Below, piece by piece: positions 15,406 through 23,890 of a stretch of DNA of 30,076 nucleotides. The stretch's first letter is position 1; the number at the start of each line of letters is the position of its first letter. The stretch covers positions 1-30,076 of the forward strand of contig RFPZ01000004.1 in the NCBI GenBank assembly GCA_009925905.1, given 5' to 3'. The position numbers and the translations under genes were made by a program. The notes beneath the pieces are model-generated. The model saw nothing but the letters and a program-made list of their open reading frames with translations, ran no database searches and had not been told where the DNA came from. The DNA comes from Candidatus Aquidulcis frankliniae (GTDB lineage: Bacteria; Chloroflexota; Limnocylindria; Limnocylindrales; Limnocylindraceae).

Positions 15406-15924
15406 ATGAACGCACCTGTGCTTGCGCCTCTCACGGTTGCCGACCTTGAAGAGGTTGCGCTGATTGAAAATGTTTCATTCACAGCGCCATGGCCCACGAG
15501 CGCATACGTTACAGAGCTGACAACTAATCGTTTAGCTCGATATGTGGGGGCTCGTATTGACGGAGCGTTAGTTGGATTTGGTGGCATCTGGCTCATGGTT
15601 GATGAGGCGCACATCACCACCATGGCCGTGCTCCCTGCGATTCGGCGGAACGGAGTCGCGACGGCGCTGCTCCTTGAGCTCCTCCAGGAGGCCCGACGAG
15701 GCGGGGCTCGCGTGGCAACGTTAGATGTCCGTGTCTCAAATCTTGACGCGCAGCGCCTCTATCTCGCGTTCGGTTTTGTTGAGGTTGGTCGACGCATTCG
15801 TTACTACGACGATAACGACGAGGATGCGTTGGTGATGACTACTGCGGAACTTGAAAGTTCTGTTCAGTTGGCAATTGAAGCCAGGTTACGTTCCAAAGTA
15901 GTGGAGCGTTCCGAGCGTGGGTGA
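15406..15924 (+). CDS. rimI: Ribosomal-protein-alanine N-acetyltransferase RimI (GNAT family)
   Basis: GNAT acetyltransferase placed between TsaB and TsaD, where RimI is usual. It has the N-terminal FTAPWPTSAYVTELT typical of RimI, a central strand with HITTMAVLPAIRRNGVATALL (acetyl-CoA loop RRNGVA), and LDVRVSNLDAQRLYLAFGFVEVGRRIRYY. Length is 172 residues from the ATG at 15406, chosen because TGAGG lies 6 bases upstream; the open frame extends further back only through the end of tsaB. The C-terminus after the GNAT fold adds about 25 residues. In E. coli RimI acetylates S18, but substrates in other bacteria are broader. Confidence 0.92.
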   Translation: MNAPVLAPLTVADLEEVALIENVSFTAPWPTSAYVTELTTNRLARYVGARIDGALVGFGGIWLMVDEAHITTMAVLPAIRRNGVATALLLELLQEARRGGARVATLDVRVSNLDAQRLYLAFGFVEVGRRIRYYDDNDEDALVMTTAELESSVQLAIEARLRSKVVERSERG

Positions 15925-17035
15925 TCGACTGCTGCTGGCTATTGAATCGAGCTGCGATGAGAGCGCGGTGGCCCTGGTGCGCGGTGGCCGTGAGGTGCTC
16001 GCGGAACGTGTTGCAAGCCAGACTGCGATCCATGCACCGTTCGGCGGCGTGATTCCCGAGGTGGCGGCGCGAGCCCATCATGAGTGGTTGCCACGCCTTT
16101 TGAATGATGTACTGCAGGAGGCGGAACATCTCGGAGTTGCGGGCGAAATTCAAGGAGTAGCGCTCACAACTGGCCCCGGCCTAGTTGGATCACTCCTCAT
16201 CGGCGCTGGAGTTGGTAGCGCTTGGGCGTGGGCGCGCGGCCTTCCTGTGCTCCCCGTGAATCACCTCGAAGGACACCTCCGCGCCGCATGGCTACGCGAG
16301 ACAGTTGGCGCTGACGAACCAGCGCTTCCGGCGATCGGACTGGTGGTCTCTGGTGGGCACACGCTGTTGGTGCGGATTGATCGCGATGGGTCGATTCAGC
16401 GCCTCGGTGGCACGATTGATGACGCAGCAGGTGAGGCCTTTGACAAGATCGCGCGTCTCCTCGGGGCTCCGTACCCCGGAGGAGCGGCGCTCTCAGCGCT
16501 CGCCACAAAAGCGCCACGAGGCGCACGGATCACGCCGTTGCCGATTGCGAAGACCGATCAGCCGTACGACTTCTCGTTTAGTGGGGTCAAAACGGCAGCG
16601 ATTCGTCAGGCGATGGTCGCTAACGGGCTCTCCGACCGAAGCCCATGGCGCGCCGCAACTCTCACACGGCAGTTCGCCGAACATCCACTCTCTCCTGCGG
16701 CAGCAATCACCATCGCCGCGGCAACCGAGCAGGCAATCGTTGGTGCGCTACACGCCGGTGTGCAGCGCGCCTTGCGCGCACATCCAGACTGTTCGCTCAT
16801 TGTTGGCGGGGGAGTGGCGGCCAACGGGCCGCTCCGTGCAGCGCTCGCTAGCGTCGCGAGCGAAGAGCGCCGAGCCCTCGTAGTGCCACCGCTCAAATGG
16901 TGCACCGATAATGCGGCCATGATCGGTGCGGCAGGCGACGCGCTACTACGTGATGAACGCGGTGCGTACCAGGAGCCGAGCGCGGGTCTTGAGGTGCATG
17001 CTCAGTGGCGCATCGGAACGGCGGTGCCCATATGA
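15917..17035 (+). CDS. tsaD: tRNA N6-adenosine threonylcarbamoyltransferase TsaD
   Basis: Catalytic subunit that transfers threonylcarbamoyl to A37 of ANN-decoding tRNAs. It starts LLLAIESSCDESAVAL and includes GGVIPEVAARAHHEWLP. The metal-binding pair H116 and H120 lies in NHLEGHLRA, and the later Asp in CTDNAAMIG completes the site. VSGGHTLLVRI, FDKIARLLG and DFSFSGVKTA are all present. The length of 372 residues is some 30 above average, partly through an insertion around SDRSPWRAATLTRQFAEHPLSPA. The GTG start overlaps the rimI stop by 8 bases and its end overlaps the next gene by 4 bases (ATGA). Confidence 0.96.
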   Translation: MGDRLLLAIESSCDESAVALVRGGREVLAERVASQTAIHAPFGGVIPEVAARAHHEWLPRLLNDVLQEAEHLGVAGEIQGVALTTGPGLVGSLLIGAGVGSAWAWARGLPVLPVNHLEGHLRAAWLRETVGADEPALPAIGLVVSGGHTLLVRIDRDGSIQRLGGTIDDAAGEAFDKIARLLGAPYPGGAALSALATKAPRGARITPLPIAKTDQPYDFSFSGVKTAAIRQAMVANGLSDRSPWRAATLTRQFAEHPLSPAAAITIAAATEQAIVGALHAGVQRALRAHPDCSLIVGGGVAANGPLRAALASVASEERRALVVPPLKWCTDNAAMIGAAGDALLRDERGAYQEPSAGLEVHAQWRIGTAVPI

Positions 17036-18948
17036 GCCCGAAGTATCGCCAGGCACCGAGCCGTGGCCGAGTTGACGGCCATGCGGCCAAAAAGCGCCTC
17101 AGCCAGAACTTCTTGCACGATCTCAATGTGCGAGATCACATCGTCCAAGCTGGTGCCCCAGTTTCAGGTGAGCTGGTGTTGGAGATTGGCCCGGGGCTTG
17201 GATTCCTCACCGAGGCGCTCCTAGCCAGTGGCGCACACGTCGTGGCCGTTGAGCTTGACAGCGATTTGATCCCTCGCCTGCAACACAAGTTCGCTGCCAT
17301 GATCAGTTCAGGTCAGTTGACACTCGTGCACGGAGACGCTCTCACCGTTGATCTTGAGTCACTCGCACCTAGCAGCGGGAGCTGGCGCGTGATCGCGAAT
17401 ATTCCGTATCACGTCACAAGCCCGCTCCTGCATCGGCTGCTCCTTCTCGCAAATCCTCCAGTGCGCATCGTTTTGCTCGTCCAGCTTGAGGTCGCGGAGC
17501 GAGTTGCCGCTGCGCCGGGTGACTGGTCGTACCTCACTGCATTTGTCCAGGCCCGAACGGCGGCCTCCATCGTTGCTCGAGTGCCCCGTGAAGCATTCGA
17601 TCCAGTGCCTGGCGTCGATTCGGCAATCTTGCTGCTTGAGCATCGAACTGGAGGCGATGCGTTCGCCTTGTCCCCGCACGACGAAGCGCGCCTTTGGCGT
17701 TTAGTGCAGGCAGGATTCCGTGAGCGGCGGAAGAAGCTTCGCAACGCGCTGCCGCGAGCACTCCCGATCCTTGAGAGCGATATCGTCGCGGCACTCGCAC
17801 GCGCCAACCTGAGCCCCGACCAACGTGCACAGACTCTTTCAGTAAAGGATTGGATCGCCCTCTTAGCGGAGCTACCTGAGCTGGATGCCGGTGTGCCGAC
17901 AAATGCAGCGCGAGCCGCCCTTGCGCGACGCAGTACGAGTGGAGGTGGAGAGGCGCAAAAGCGCACCGAAACGAACGTGAGGCCTGCGGTCAATCAAACG
18001 GTTGAGATGGTTGCTCATGGAAAAATCAATTTGACGCTCGCCGTTGTTGGTAAGCGGTCAGATGGATATCACGAACTTCACTCTGTCGTTGCACAATTTG
18101 AAGCGGGTGATCGGCTCTACCTGCGTCGGGCAACTGATGGAGCTGACTCGATTCGACTTGCTGGTGTGCCGCTGCAGCTGGAGGGGGAGAACCTCTGCGC
18201 CGTGGCGCTCGCCGCCCTGCGACGAGTGTGCGATGTTCCACCAGTTGAGATCGTGCTCGAGAAGCGCCTCCCCGTTGCCGCAGGGCTGGGTGGCGGATCT
18301 AGTGATGCAGCCGCCACACTCCTTGGCGCTATCGAACTCTTTGATCTGGATATTGATGACGAGTCCCTCAACGACGTTGCCGCCGAAGTGGGCTCCGACG
18401 TCCCACTCTTCTTGGTTGGCTCACCAGCGCTGATGGAGGGTCGCGGGGAGTCAGTGACTCCGCTCGCCCCGTGGATCGGCGAGGCCTTGGGCCTCCTTCT
18501 GGTCACTGCGGGCCTGCCGCTTCGAACACCAGAGGTCTTTGCGGCATTCGCGGGGGGGCTTCGCTCCCCGGCGCAGGGCGCTGCCCTGGTCAGCTCCCAG
18601 CACCTTGCCGCCGAGCTGACAGTCGGCATGAGCGGTGAGGGACTTCTGCAGCGGGCTGCCGCTCTGGCATCGGCGAACGACCTACTGGCCCCTGCCAGAG
18701 CAGTGGCGCCGTGGCTGCGCCCCTTTGATCACGCCCTTCGCCGCCTCCTGGGGCGCCCGCTCTCACTCTCGGGATCGGGGCCAACCCTGTTCCTCCTCTA
18801 TCCTTCACAGCGAGAGGCAGAGGAGGGGGCAGCCCTTATCGCCAACGCCCTCGCGAGCGGGGAGCTCGTGGCACCCGAAGGTGTCACGCCCTCCGTGATC
18901 GCAACGAGACTAATCGCGCCAGGTACTGGCGGAAGGGGAGTAGCGTGA
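17032..18948 (+). CDS. rsmA-ispE: Fusion: 16S rRNA dimethyladenosine transferase RsmA + IspE kinase
   Basis: One uninterrupted 638-residue frame. Residues 1-281 are RsmA/KsgA: KKRLSQNFLHD, SAM motif VLEIGPGLGFLTEALL near 48, catalytic NIPYHVTSPLL near 123, and PVPGVDSAILLLEHR. RsmA dimethylates two adenines near the 3' end of 16S rRNA. Residues about 326-630 are IspE (4-diphosphocytidyl-2-C-methylerythritol kinase, MEP pathway, GHMP fold): GKINLTLAVVGKRSDGYHELHS, ATP loop PVAAGLGGGSSDAAATLLG near 413, and SGSGPTLFLLY near 580. A linker of about 45 residues (Ala, Arg, Gly, Thr) joins them. In-frame GTG 17977 and ATG 18007 could restart translation, but neither has a well-spaced Shine-Dalgarno sequence. 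The ATG at 17032 overlaps the tsaD stop. Separate rsmA and ispE genes are neighbours in Mycobacterium, so fusion by loss of a stop is plausible. Confidence 0.93.
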   Translation: MSPKYRQAPSRGRVDGHAAKKRLSQNFLHDLNVRDHIVQAGAPVSGELVLEIGPGLGFLTEALLASGAHVVAVELDSDLIPRLQHKFAAMISSGQLTLVHGDALTVDLESLAPSSGSWRVIANIPYHVTSPLLHRLLLLANPPVRIVLLVQLEVAERVAAAPGDWSYLTAFVQARTAASIVARVPREAFDPVPGVDSAILLLEHRTGGDAFALSPHDEARLWRLVQAGFRERRKKLRNALPRALPILESDIVAALARANLSPDQRAQTLSVKDWIALLAELPELDAGVPTNAARAALARRSTSGGGEAQKRTETNVRPAVNQTVEMVAHGKINLTLAVVGKRSDGYHELHSVVAQFEAGDRLYLRRATDGADSIRLAGVPLQLEGENLCAVALAALRRVCDVPPVEIVLEKRLPVAAGLGGGSSDAAATLLGAIELFDLDIDDESLNDVAAEVGSDVPLFLVGSPALMEGRGESVTPLAPWIGEALGLLLVTAGLPLRTPEVFAAFAGGLRSPAQGAALVSSQHLAAELTVGMSGEGLLQRAAALASANDLLAPARAVAPWLRPFDHALRRLLGRPLSLSGSGPTLFLLYPSQREAEEGAALIANALASGELVAPEGVTPSVIATRLIAPGTGGRGVA

Positions 18949-19334
18949 AGCGTTCGATCTCTGGGGCCGATATCCCTGCCGCAATCGGACCGTACAGCCC
19001 AGCTATTGCCGTTGGCGACGAACTCTTCTGCTCCGGGCAGCTCGGGCTCAATCCGGAGACAGGTGTGCTCGCCGATGGCGTTGCCGCCCAAGCCGAACAG
19101 GCGGTTGCCAACCTTGGGGCGCTCCTGGCCGCTGCAGGGTACGGATTTAACGACATCGTCAAGACTACGATCTTCCTCGTTGACCTCGCCGATTTCGCGA
19201 CCGTTAATGAGATCTACGGTCGAGCGTTCACCCCGCCGTACCCAGCACGTTCAACAATTCAAGTTGCCGCTTTGCCGAAGGGTGGCTTAGTTGAGATCGA
19301 AGCGATTGCTAAGCGAGGCGGCGCCGCAGGATGA
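18945..19334 (+). CDS. ridA: RidA/YjgF family enamine/imine deaminase
   Basis: Hydrolyses reactive enamine and imine intermediates of amino-acid metabolism. It reads AIGPYSPAIAVGDELFCSGQLGLNPETG, and keeps the catalytic arginine R102 (PARSTIQVAALPKGGLVEIE) and E117 at the RidA spacing of 15 residues. That places it in the active RidA subgroup and not in the arginine-less Rid families. Length is 129 residues. The GTG at 18945 follows GGAAGGGGAG and overlaps the upstream stop by 4 bases; the end overlaps glmU by 4 bases. PLP-dependent alanine racemase upstream is a known victim of enamine stress, which may be coincidence. Confidence 0.94.
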   Translation: MKRSISGADIPAAIGPYSPAIAVGDELFCSGQLGLNPETGVLADGVAAQAEQAVANLGALLAAAGYGFNDIVKTTIFLVDLADFATVNEIYGRAFTPPYPARSTIQVAALPKGGLVEIEAIAKRGGAAG

Positions 19335-20704
19335 ACCCGTCAAGTCGCGGGCCGGAGCGCCTCGAGGGCGTGACGGCAATCATCCTTGCCGCTGGAGTGG
19401 GATCGCGAATGCAGTCCCAAGTTCCTAAGGTACTGCACCAACTCCTCGGTCGACCAATGGCTGGCTGGGTGGTGGCGGCTGCCGCTGAGGCGTTCGTGGA
19501 TAAATCTGTCGTCGTTCTCTCGCCCGGGACTGCAACGCTTGCCAAACTGCTAGGGGATAACGTCTCAATCGCGGAGCAGTCTAAGCCGCTCGGTACCGCT
19601 GATGCAGTTCGCTGTGCACTTGCTGCATTGCCACCTTCTGCCAAAGAGATCCTCATCGCCTGTGGCGATACGCCGCTCATCACCGCTGCGCTCATGCGTG
19701 AGGTTGTTGCCGCCCGTCGAGAAACCGGCGCGCCGATCGCCTTGGCTGCATTTGATGCAGACGATCCAACCGGCTACGGCCGAGTGATTGAAGCGAGCGA
19801 CGGATCAGCAGAGCGCGTCGTAGAGGAGCGTGACGCTAGCGAAGAGCAACGTGCGATCGGAACAGTGAATGCTGGACTCTACGCTGTTGATCGAGCCTGG
19901 CTCACCGACGCATTGGGCGCGATCACGCCGTCAAAGGCCAGTGGAGAGCTCTACCTGACCGATCTGGTAGCAGCGGCGCACGCTGCGGGGACCCCCGCTC
20001 CCATTGTGTATGGCCCCGAGATTGAACTTGAGGGGGTGAACGACCGGCACCAGTTTGCTGATGTCGCGGCCGCGTTGCGTGAGCGAATCAATGAGGGGCA
20101 TCTTGACCGCGGCGTGGCGTTGATTGATCCAACGACCGCATGGATCGACGTCCAGGTTGAAATTGCCGCAGACGCAGTCATAGAACCAAACGTGACGCTC
20201 ATCGGGGCAACGAGCATCGGAGCGCGCACTCGGATCGGGAGCGGTTCACGGATTGAGTCGACCTTGATCGCTGAGGATTGCATCGTGCGCTCTTCGGCGA
20301 TTGAAAGTTCTCGCCTCTCTTCAAACGTTGACGTAGGGCCGTACGCGCATATTCGGCCCGGGTGCACCATTGAAGCGAATTGCCACGTTGGAAACTTTGC
20401 TGAGCTGAAGGCAACAAGCCTGGCCACCGGCGCAAAGGTGGGCCACCATTCGTATCTAGGTGATGCGGTGGTTGGCGAGCGTGCGAACATTGGCGCGGGC
20501 ACCATCACGGCAAACTACGACGGCGAGAAGAAGCACAAGACACTGATCGGCGCGGATGCATTTACCGGCGTTGGAACGCTAATTGTTGCTCCAGCAGGTA
20601 TCGGCATCGGTGCCAAGACGGGGGCGGGCACGGTGGTGCTAGCCGATATCCCTGATGGCTGTACGGCTGTTGGTGTGCCAGCCCGCATCATTCGGGAGGC
20701 GTAA
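19331..20704 (+). CDS. glmU: Bifunctional UDP-GlcNAc pyrophosphorylase / GlcN-1-P acetyltransferase
   Basis: Makes UDP-GlcNAc from glucosamine-1-phosphate in two steps. The uridyltransferase domain starts AIILAAGVGSRMQSQVPK (residues about 16-33) and includes CGDTPLI and GTVNAGLYAVDRAWL. The C-terminal left-handed beta-helix (about 250-457) shows hexapeptide repeats and GPYAHIRPG, HVGNFAELKATSLATGAKVGHHSYLGDA, NIGAGTITANYDGEKKHKT and the final AGTVVLADIPDG. Both activities appear intact at 457 residues. The ATG overlaps ridA by 4 bases. It completes the GlmM-GlmS-GlmU set within 13 kb. Confidence 0.97.
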   Translation: MNPSSRGPERLEGVTAIILAAGVGSRMQSQVPKVLHQLLGRPMAGWVVAAAAEAFVDKSVVVLSPGTATLAKLLGDNVSIAEQSKPLGTADAVRCALAALPPSAKEILIACGDTPLITAALMREVVAARRETGAPIALAAFDADDPTGYGRVIEASDGSAERVVEERDASEEQRAIGTVNAGLYAVDRAWLTDALGAITPSKASGELYLTDLVAAAHAAGTPAPIVYGPEIELEGVNDRHQFADVAAALRERINEGHLDRGVALIDPTTAWIDVQVEIAADAVIEPNVTLIGATSIGARTRIGSGSRIESTLIAEDCIVRSSAIESSRLSSNVDVGPYAHIRPGCTIEANCHVGNFAELKATSLATGAKVGHHSYLGDAVVGERANIGAGTITANYDGEKKHKTLIGADAFTGVGTLIVAPAGIGIGAKTGAGTVVLADIPDGCTAVGVPARIIREA

Positions 20705-20706
20705 CG

Positions 20707-22023
20707 ATGCTTGGAGCCGACATTCTGGTCATTCTCCTCTTGATTCTCATCAACGGGTTCTTCGTCGGCGCAGAGATCGCCTTTGTCTCTGTCCGTCGCA
20801 CTCGCCTCGACGAGCTTGCTGAGGCGGGTGACCGACGCGCCAAGCGCGCCCAGGTTCTCATGCGCGATCCGGGACGATTCTTGGCGGTGATCCAAGTGGC
20901 GATCACCTTCCTCGGCGCACTCGCCTCGGCGGTTGCCGCCGTGAGCATCGTGACCGTCGTCGCTGAGCCGATGCGGGGGATCCCGCTCCTTGCCGATCAG
21001 GCTGACACGATCGCCCTGCTCCTCGTAACATTCATTGTCTCTGTGGTCTCTATCGTGCTCGGCGAGCTCATTCCAAAAGGGCTTGCTCTGGCCAATCCAG
21101 ACCGCATCGCTCTGTTCGTCTCTGGCCCAATCAGCCTCTTTGCCAAGATCGTCAGCCCGCTTGTTGCCGTGCTCGTGGCGCTCACCAAGCTCATCTCGAA
21201 GCCATTTGGGATTGACCCAACGCGCACCCCAGAGCTCTCTGCGGCAGAGATTCGTCTCATCGTGGAGCAGGGGAGTCAGCAGGGTGTTCTTGAAGCCGAA
21301 GAGGAGCAGATGATTAGCGCGGTGATGTCGCTAAGCGATTCAAAGCTACACGAGGTGATGGTGCCGCGCATTGACATCGTGGCGATTGACCAGGATGCAA
21401 CCTTTGACGAAGCCGTCACGCTGGTGCTGACTGAGGGACATAGCCGCACACCGCTCTACAAAGAGTCGGTTGACCATATTGTCGGCATCCTGTATGCCAA
21501 AGACCTACTTCGCATCATTGCTGCAGGTGGACCACGCCCACGCCTACGCGACATCATGCGCCCAGCGCTCTTCGTCCCCGAGTCACAGGCGGTCGATGAT
21601 CTACTCAACGAGCTGCAGCGGCGCCGAGTGCACATGGCCATCGTCCTTGATGAGTACGGCGGCACTGCGGGCCTGGTAACAATCGAGGACCTTCTCGAAG
21701 AGATCGTCGGTGAGATTCAGGACGAATTTGACGAAGAGGAGCCGATGAAGGTGATCGTTCGCGATGGTGAAGCGATCCTCGATGGTCGAGCAGATATTGA
21801 CGAGATGGGCGAACTTGTTGACCCTGCGCTAAAGCTCGAAGACGATGAGGAGTACGACACTGTGGGTGGCTTCGTCTATCACCGGATTGGTCGCGTCCCC
21901 GTTGTAGGCGACACGGTAGCGGTTGATCCTTTCAACATCACGGTGATCAAGGTTATTGGACGCCGCGTCGGCAAGGTTCGAGTGACCTGGGACCCAGGAA
22001 AGCCGGCGGCCAGCGTCGATTAG
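20707..22023 (+). CDS. CNNM/CorC-HlyC family membrane protein with CBS domains
   Basis: Probable divalent-cation (magnesium) exporter or regulator in the cytoplasmic membrane, often annotated hemolysin. Residues 1-190 are the DUF21/CNNM domain, with about four hydrophobic segments near 5-28, 58-85, 98-125 and 133-165 and the conserved GELIPKGLALANP. A CBS pair follows at about 210-330 (VMVPRIDIVAID, VGILYAKDLL, HMAIVLDEYGGTAGLVTIEDLLEEIVGEIQDEFD). The CorC_HlyC transporter-associated domain ends the protein. Length is 438 residues. GGGAGG 7 bases before the ATG at 20707 supports the start. Its stop overlaps the stop of the opposite-strand neighbour. Hemolytic activity should not be assumed. 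Confidence 0.93.
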   Translation: MLGADILVILLLILINGFFVGAEIAFVSVRRTRLDELAEAGDRRAKRAQVLMRDPGRFLAVIQVAITFLGALASAVAAVSIVTVVAEPMRGIPLLADQADTIALLLVTFIVSVVSIVLGELIPKGLALANPDRIALFVSGPISLFAKIVSPLVAVLVALTKLISKPFGIDPTRTPELSAAEIRLIVEQGSQQGVLEAEEEQMISAVMSLSDSKLHEVMVPRIDIVAIDQDATFDEAVTLVLTEGHSRTPLYKESVDHIVGILYAKDLLRIIAAGGPRPRLRDIMRPALFVPESQAVDDLLNELQRRRVHMAIVLDEYGGTAGLVTIEDLLEEIVGEIQDEFDEEEPMKVIVRDGEAILDGRADIDEMGELVDPALKLEDDEEYDTVGGFVYHRIGRVPVVGDTVAVDPFNITVIKVIGRRVGKVRVTWDPGKPAASVD

Positions 22024-23069
22024 GCGGAGATCACCCGGTCGATGATCTCTTCAAGCTTCGCGACGGCACGCGGGTTGAGCTGTGACAGGCTGCGAATCTC
22101 GCTGATGGCTTTGGCGCGCCACTCCTGCGCTTGCAGACGGGTGTATTCACGCGATCCAGTGCGCTCCAGGACCTGTAGGCCAGCAGCGATTGATGCAGCG
22201 CCTGGGTTGGCCTCGGCGTAGAGATTCGTGAGCACCGCGCGGTCGGCGGGGCTGGCCTGCTCCATGGCGTGAAGGACGGGGAGCGTCTTCTTGTGGCGGG
22301 CGAGGTCTGACGCCTCCTTCCCTGTAGCTGCTTCGTCGCCCCAGATGCCAAGGAGATCGTCGTTGATCTGGAAGGCGAGGCCAAGCGCCCAGCCGAAATT
22401 GCGGAAACGTCGGATGACCTCTTCGTCATCACTCGCGAGGATTGCACCCGATTCAACGGAGCCCGAGATGAGGGCGGCGGTCTTTCGCCCGATCATTTCA
22501 AAGTAATGCTCAACGCTCTGCATTTCTGTGCGTGCGCTTGCGGCGATATCGATGAACTGGCCCTCACAGAGCCGGAGACACGTCTCGTCGTAGAGTTTCA
22601 TCAGGCGAATCACTTTGGTGTCGGAGAAGCCAAGGGCAGTGAGATGATGGAGCGCCACGCGGCTAATCGTGAAGAGTGCATCGCCAGTATTGATGGCCTG
22701 TGGCACTCCGTCGCGTACCCAGAGCGTTGGCCGGCCACGGCGCTCCGCGTCGCCATCCTCGATGTCGTCGTGAACGAGCGAGAAATTGTGGCCGAGTTCG
22801 ACAGCCGCGGCACCAGGGAGCGCGCGATCCCAGTCTGATGAAATCGAGGCGTAAGCGAGGAGGCCGAGCAGGGGGCGCATGCGCTTACCAGGTCGTGCTG
22901 CCGGATCGGCATAACCGAGGTGATAGCGAATCTGTTCGTACATGGGGGCCGTAATCGGCTCCTCCCATTCGGCGAGGAGCGCAAGGATTGTGCGATCTGT
23001 GGCGGCAACAAGGTCGTCAAGGTTCAGGCTCAAGAGGTCTCCCGCCGTCCCTTGCTGCTGCTCGCTCAC
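22020..23069 (-). CDS. Polyprenyl (geranylgeranyl-type) diphosphate synthase
   Basis: Trans-prenyltransferase condensing isopentenyl diphosphate onto an allylic diphosphate. KRMRP (62-66), the first aspartate motif DDIED (101-105) and the second NDDLLGIWGD (236-245) are intact, with RRGRPTLW between. A Phe lies five residues before the first motif, a position that sets product length in archaeal-type geranylgeranyl synthases, so a C20-range product is a weak inference. The 349-residue length is normal with a slightly long N-terminus. The start is the GTG at 23069, preceded by a purine run (AGGGGGGA). It is divergent from recO and converges with the CNNM gene, the two stops overlapping. It probably uses the isoprenoid units that IspE helps make. 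Confidence 0.93.
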   Translation of the reverse strand: MSEQQQGTAGDLLSLNLDDLVAATDRTILALLAEWEEPITAPMYEQIRYHLGYADPAARPGKRMRPLLGLLAYASISSDWDRALPGAAAVELGHNFSLVHDDIEDGDAERRGRPTLWVRDGVPQAINTGDALFTISRVALHHLTALGFSDTKVIRLMKLYDETCLRLCEGQFIDIAASARTEMQSVEHYFEMIGRKTAALISGSVESGAILASDDEEVIRRFRNFGWALGLAFQINDDLLGIWGDEAATGKEASDLARHKKTLPVLHAMEQASPADRAVLTNLYAEANPGAASIAAGLQVLERTGSREYTRLQAQEWRAKAISEIRSLSQLNPRAVAKLEEIIDRVISA

Positions 23070-23124
23070 GAGTCCCCCCTGCTTTTAGCCCGGCGCTCGC
23101 AGACGCGGCGCGGTTGTAGGGCAA

Positions 23125-23133
23125 TGCTACCCT
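23125..23133 (+). promoter_or_regulatory. Candidate leaderless extended -10 promoter of recO
   Basis: TGCTACCCT at 23125-23133 is an extended -10-like element whose hexamer (TACCCT, 23128-23133) ends 7 bases before the recO ATG at 23141. No Shine-Dalgarno sequence is present. Transcription would then start at or next to the A of ATG. The 71-base gap it lies in separates recO from a divergent gene, so some promoter must be here. Confidence 0.4.
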
Positions 23134-23140
23134 GCGCAAC

Positions 23141-23890
23141 ATGCCTGCACGTCAAAGCACTACGTCGCTGGCCGTAGTTACCTCCCGATTCCGCCTCGGC
23201 GAGGCCGATCGCGTGCTCACCCTTCTCTCTGCTACACGCGGCAAGTTCAAGGCGATCGCGAAAGGGGTAAGGAAGCCGACGAGCCGCCTGGGCGGGGGCG
23301 TGGAACCCTTCGCTGAACTTGACCTCGCCCTCGTCGCAGGGAGAACCTTCGATACGGTCACGCAGGTACGGAGCGTACGGGTGTGGCTTGGCCTGCGAAG
23401 TAGGCTCGGCAGCACAGCGGTTGCTTGGTACGTCGCCGAGCTAGTGGAACGAGCCACGAGCGATGAACAACCTGAACCTGAACTCTATGAGTTGCTCCTA
23501 CATGCCTGGGACCTCCTCGAATCTGGGGCGCCGGACGCCCTGGTTGCGCGATGGGCCGAACTCGCCCTCCTCGATGCTGCGGGGCAAGGTCCCGAGCTCG
23601 ATGTATGCCTTCAGTGCGGGCGCGCACCCGTTGCGGGTGAAGCGCTCCGCTGGGACGACGAGGGCGCGGGAATTCGCTGTGCCACACATACCCTTGGCGC
23701 TCAATTTTCGAGTGACGCACTGCGACTGATGCGGGCGCTCCGGCGTTTTGCGCCAGAAGAGCTGGTTTCGCTCACGCTGCCACCTACCCCCCAGCGTGAA
23801 GTCAGTTGGGCACTTCGCGGTGCAGTCCAGTTGCTCTTCGGCGCGGAGCCGAAAAGTCGCAGCTTCATGGACGAGGTGTTGGCGCAATGA
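23141..23890 (+). CDS. recO: DNA repair protein RecO
   Basis: Recombination mediator that loads RecA with RecR on SSB-coated DNA. The N-terminal OB-fold reads SLAVVTSRFRLGEADRVLTLLSATRGKFKAIAKGVRKPTSRLGGGVEPFAELDL, the standard RecO start. A helical region follows, with a zinc-type motif near 163-190: C-x2-C (VCLQCGR) and later C-x2-H (IRCATH), where many RecO proteins have a second C-x2-C. Length is 249 residues. The gene starts a plus-strand run with crcB, overlapping it by 4 bases. It probably begins without a leader, as described for the element upstream. Confidence 0.94.
   Translation: MPARQSTTSLAVVTSRFRLGEADRVLTLLSATRGKFKAIAKGVRKPTSRLGGGVEPFAELDLALVAGRTFDTVTQVRSVRVWLGLRSRLGSTAVAWYVAELVERATSDEQPEPELYELLLHAWDLLESGAPDALVARWAELALLDAAGQGPELDVCLQCGRAPVAGEALRWDDEGAGIRCATHTLGAQFSSDALRLMRALRRFAPEELVSLTLPPTPQREVSWALRGAVQLLFGAEPKSRSFMDEVLAQ

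Noticed and set aside
23860..23887. Fluoride riboswitch in front of crcB
   Set aside because: crcB overlaps recO by 4 bases. The upstream sequence is recO coding sequence and shows no riboswitch-like fold.
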